Source: a bacterium
Lineage (GTDB): Bacteria; SZUA-79; Acidulodesulfobacterales; Acidulodesulfobacteraceae
Reading direction: 5' to 3'
Assembly (NCBI GenBank): GCA_021781285.1
Contig: JAJXXD010000214.1
Coordinates: forward strand, 1 to 8,633
DNA length: 8,633 bases
Position 1 is the stretch's first letter. Each line of letters opens with the position of its first letter. A model generated the notes under the pieces. The model was not told the origin of the DNA and did not search any database. It saw only the letters and a program-made list of their open reading frames with translations. Below, piece by piece: positions 7,441 through 8,633 of the stretch. The position numbers and the translations under genes are program-made.

Positions 7441-8412
7441 ATGGGAATATACATAGCCAAAAGAATTTTATTTATGATACCTATTTTGATAGGCATCACG
7501 TTAATATCTTTTTTTGTTATCCATCTTGCCCCGGGAAACCCTTTGACGGAACAACTCGGTTTAAATCCGAAAGTGTCCGCATCTTCGAGACTGATGCTTA
7601 CAAAGTTGTACGGCTTAAACAAACCTCTTTTAACTCAGTATTTTGGCTGGCTTAAAAGAATAATCACGCTAAACTTCGGTATTTCGTTTACGGCAAATCA
7701 TGAGTCCGTAATAACGGAAATCAGAAGAACTATAGGTATCACGATTCTTATCAATTCTTTTGCTCTGATATTCATATTTTTATTTTCCATTCCTTTAGGC
7801 GTGCTGTCCGCGATAAAGCACGATTCTCTTTTTGATAAAATCACTACCGTCTTGGTATTCATAGGCTTTGCGGCGCCTTCTTTCTGGGTTGCCCTTCTGC
7901 TTATTATATTTTTTGGAATAGACTTGCATATTTTACCTATAGGCGGAATAACTTCCATGGGCTATAATTTCCTCCCGCCGCTCGAAAAAATAACCGATAT
8001 CGCTAAACATCTTATAATGCCGGTGTTTGTCGCAGGATTCGGCGGAATAGCCGGTCTTTCCAGATATTTAAAGGGAAATATGCTGGAAGTTTACAGGCAG
8101 GATTATATTATTACCGCAAGGGCAAAAGGATTAAAGGAACGAACGGTCGTTTATAAGCATGCAATGAAAAATGCTTTAATACCTTTTATTACGATACTGG
8201 GCTTAAGCATTCCGGGGCTGATAGGCGGAAGCGTAATAATAGAAACTATATTCGACATAAACGGAATGGGAAGGCTTTTTTATCAGAGCGTCCTGGCCCG
8301 CGACTATCCCACTATTATGGGAATATTAGTAATAGGGGCCGCGCTTACTCTTATCGGCAACCTTTTAGCCGATATAGCTTATGCCTTAGTTGACCCGAGG
8401 CTTAGAAAATAA
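7441..8412 (+). CDS. ABC transporter permease, DppB/OppB family (peptide/nickel-type importer)
   Basis: The second channel subunit of a Dpp/Opp-type ABC importer, expected to pair with the DppC-type protein encoded divergently. At 323 residues it has normal length. The N-terminus IAKRILFMIPILIGITLISF leading to HLAPGNP (28-34) is typical of the family and fixes the start at 7441. Membrane helices are visible near 10-29, 98-124, 135-160, 188-208, 245-270 and 290-316. The EAA loop is about 221-248, with ITARAKGLKERTVVYKHAMK inside it. ETIFDINGMGRLFYQSVLARDYP (268-290) and the closing LLADIAYALVDPRLR are hallmarks. No Shine-Dalgarno is visible before the ATG. Downstream lie a repeat motif and a strong hairpin terminator, so it is transcribed alone here, without ATPase or binding-protein genes. 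Substrate cannot be inferred from the permease. Confidence 0.95.
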   Translation: MGIYIAKRILFMIPILIGITLISFFVIHLAPGNPLTEQLGLNPKVSASSRLMLTKLYGLNKPLLTQYFGWLKRIITLNFGISFTANHESVITEIRRTIGITILINSFALIFIFLFSIPLGVLSAIKHDSLFDKITTVLVFIGFAAPSFWVALLLIIFFGIDLHILPIGGITSMGYNFLPPLEKITDIAKHLIMPVFVAGFGGIAGLSRYLKGNMLEVYRQDYIITARAKGLKERTVVYKHAMKNALIPFITILGLSIPGLIGGSVIIETIFDINGMGRLFYQSVLARDYPTIMGILVIGAALTLIGNLLADIAYALVDPRLRK

Positions 8413-8418
8413 TTAATC

Positions 8419-8464
8419 GTCATTACGAGCATATGCAGTCATTGCGAGCGTAGCGAAGCAATCT
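8419..8464. repeat. GTCATTGCGAGCG-type dispersed repeat with partial upstream copy
   Basis: The motif beginning GTCATTGCGAGCG at 8438 and ending GAAGCAATCT at 8464 has ATTGC/GCAAT ends (8441-8445 and 8458-8462) that form an imperfect dyad. A shorter copy, GTCATTACGAGC at 8419-8430, matches 11 of 12 bases of 8438-8449. From memory, near-identical short elements occur in many copies between genes in several unrelated bacterial genomes, where they act as REP-like or MITE-like repeats; copy number in this genome cannot be seen here. Confidence 0.65.
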
Positions 8465-8465
8465 A

Positions 8466-8512
8466 AAAGATAAAAAGGGGTCTGATTTTAAATCAGACCC
8501 CTTTTTATCTTT
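8466..8512. terminator. Perfect inverted repeat, probable bidirectional intrinsic terminator
   Basis: Two perfectly complementary 23-base arms, 8466-8488 and 8490-8512, surround a single central T at 8489. As RNA, the core GGGGTCTGA (8477-8485) pairs with TCAGACCCC (8493-8501) around a 7-base loop, followed by TTTTTATCTTT. Because of the symmetry, the same structure with a U-rich tail forms on both strands. It can therefore stop transcripts from the DppB-type gene on the plus strand and from the RND gene on the minus strand, which converge here. The length and perfection of the arms also fit a mobile palindromic repeat serving as a terminator. The end overlaps two bases of the RND stop codon. 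Confidence 0.75.
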
Positions 8513-8633
8513 AATTTGCGTTTTCCCTGCCTTTATTTAAATCTTTACCTATAAACATATATACCGTGGGGACTATAAATATGGTTAGAAACGTGCCTAT
8601 CCCTAGTCCGGCGGCTATGACGAGACCTATATC
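8511..8633 (-). CDS. RND-family efflux transporter permease, C-terminal fragment (5' part outside window)
   Basis: The frame enters from the right edge and ends with TAA at 8513-8511, giving the last 40 residues. The segment GLVIAAGLGIGTFLTIFIVP followed by TVYMFIG is the final membrane helix and end of AcrB/HAE1-type RND permeases, which typically read G-G-x-x-x-(G/S)-T-x-x-T-L-(F/V)-x-(V/I)-P-x-x-Y. A short polar tail, KDLNKGRENAN, follows. These proton-driven inner-membrane pumps export drugs, metals or lipids with a periplasmic adaptor and outer-membrane channel. The fragment is too short to choose a subfamily or substrate. Its stop codon overlaps the inverted repeat at 8466-8512, and it converges with the DppB-type gene. 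Confidence 0.82.
   Translation of the reverse strand, partial: DIGLVIAAGLGIGTFLTIFIVPTVYMFIGKDLNKGRENAN

Noticed and set aside
7698..7958. 86-residue minus-strand open frame
   Set aside because: Antisense to the DppB-type gene; no ribosome site and no family-like sequence.
8419..8512. CRISPR array or transposon end
   Set aside because: The repeat units differ in sequence and length, there is no regular spacer pattern, and no cas or transposase gene is near.
1..8633. A previously undescribed defence, toxin-antitoxin or biosynthetic system
   Set aside because: All genes belong to recognised housekeeping, envelope or transport families; no toxin, nuclease, reverse transcriptase or other signature of such a system was found on either strand.

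Overview
The window is ordinary bacterial chromosome from an AT-rich organism with a Gram-negative envelope. The signs are a BamE/SmpA-like outer-membrane lipoprotein, a periplasmic Slt70-type lytic transglycosylase and the end of an RND efflux permease. The AT-rich sequence, together with Lys/Tyr/Ile-rich proteins, is compatible with a deltaproteobacterium-like uncultured lineage. That placement is a guess from memory, and nothing here fixes the taxon.

Layout. From 6407 down to the left edge, five genes lie on the minus strand with very short gaps and form a probable operon. In transcription order they are a BamE-like lipoprotein (6407-5994), diaminopimelate epimerase dapF (5980-5099), a soluble lytic transglycosylase (5080-3071), NAD+-dependent DNA ligase ligA (3050 or 3074 to 1032), and an exported seven-repeat YVTN/YncE-type beta-propeller (997 to beyond base 1, cut by the edge). 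The theme is envelope and peptidoglycan upkeep, with the housekeeping ligase included: DapF makes meso-DAP for the wall, the transglycosylase cuts the wall, and the lipoprotein is an outer-membrane assembly type.

From 6497 to 8412 are the two membrane subunits of a peptide/nickel-type (Dpp/Opp) ABC importer. They are arranged head to head: the DppC-type gene on the minus strand and the DppB-type gene on the plus strand, sharing a 107-bp, extremely AT-rich gap with a symmetric TATAAT block. The two proteins should form one heterodimeric channel. No substrate-binding protein or ATPase gene is present in the window.

After the DppB-type gene (8413-8512) is a repeat-rich gap: a GTCATTGCGAGCG-type dispersed-repeat motif with a partial copy before it, then a perfect 23+23-bp inverted repeat that can work as a terminator in both directions. 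The last 123 bases encode the C-terminus of an RND efflux permease on the minus strand, whose stop codon overlaps the inverted repeat.

No tRNA, rRNA, CRISPR array, transposase or phage gene was seen, and no gap between genes exceeds about 110 bases. I found no convincing new multi-gene system. The most useful second looks are the divergent permease pair and the repeat block.
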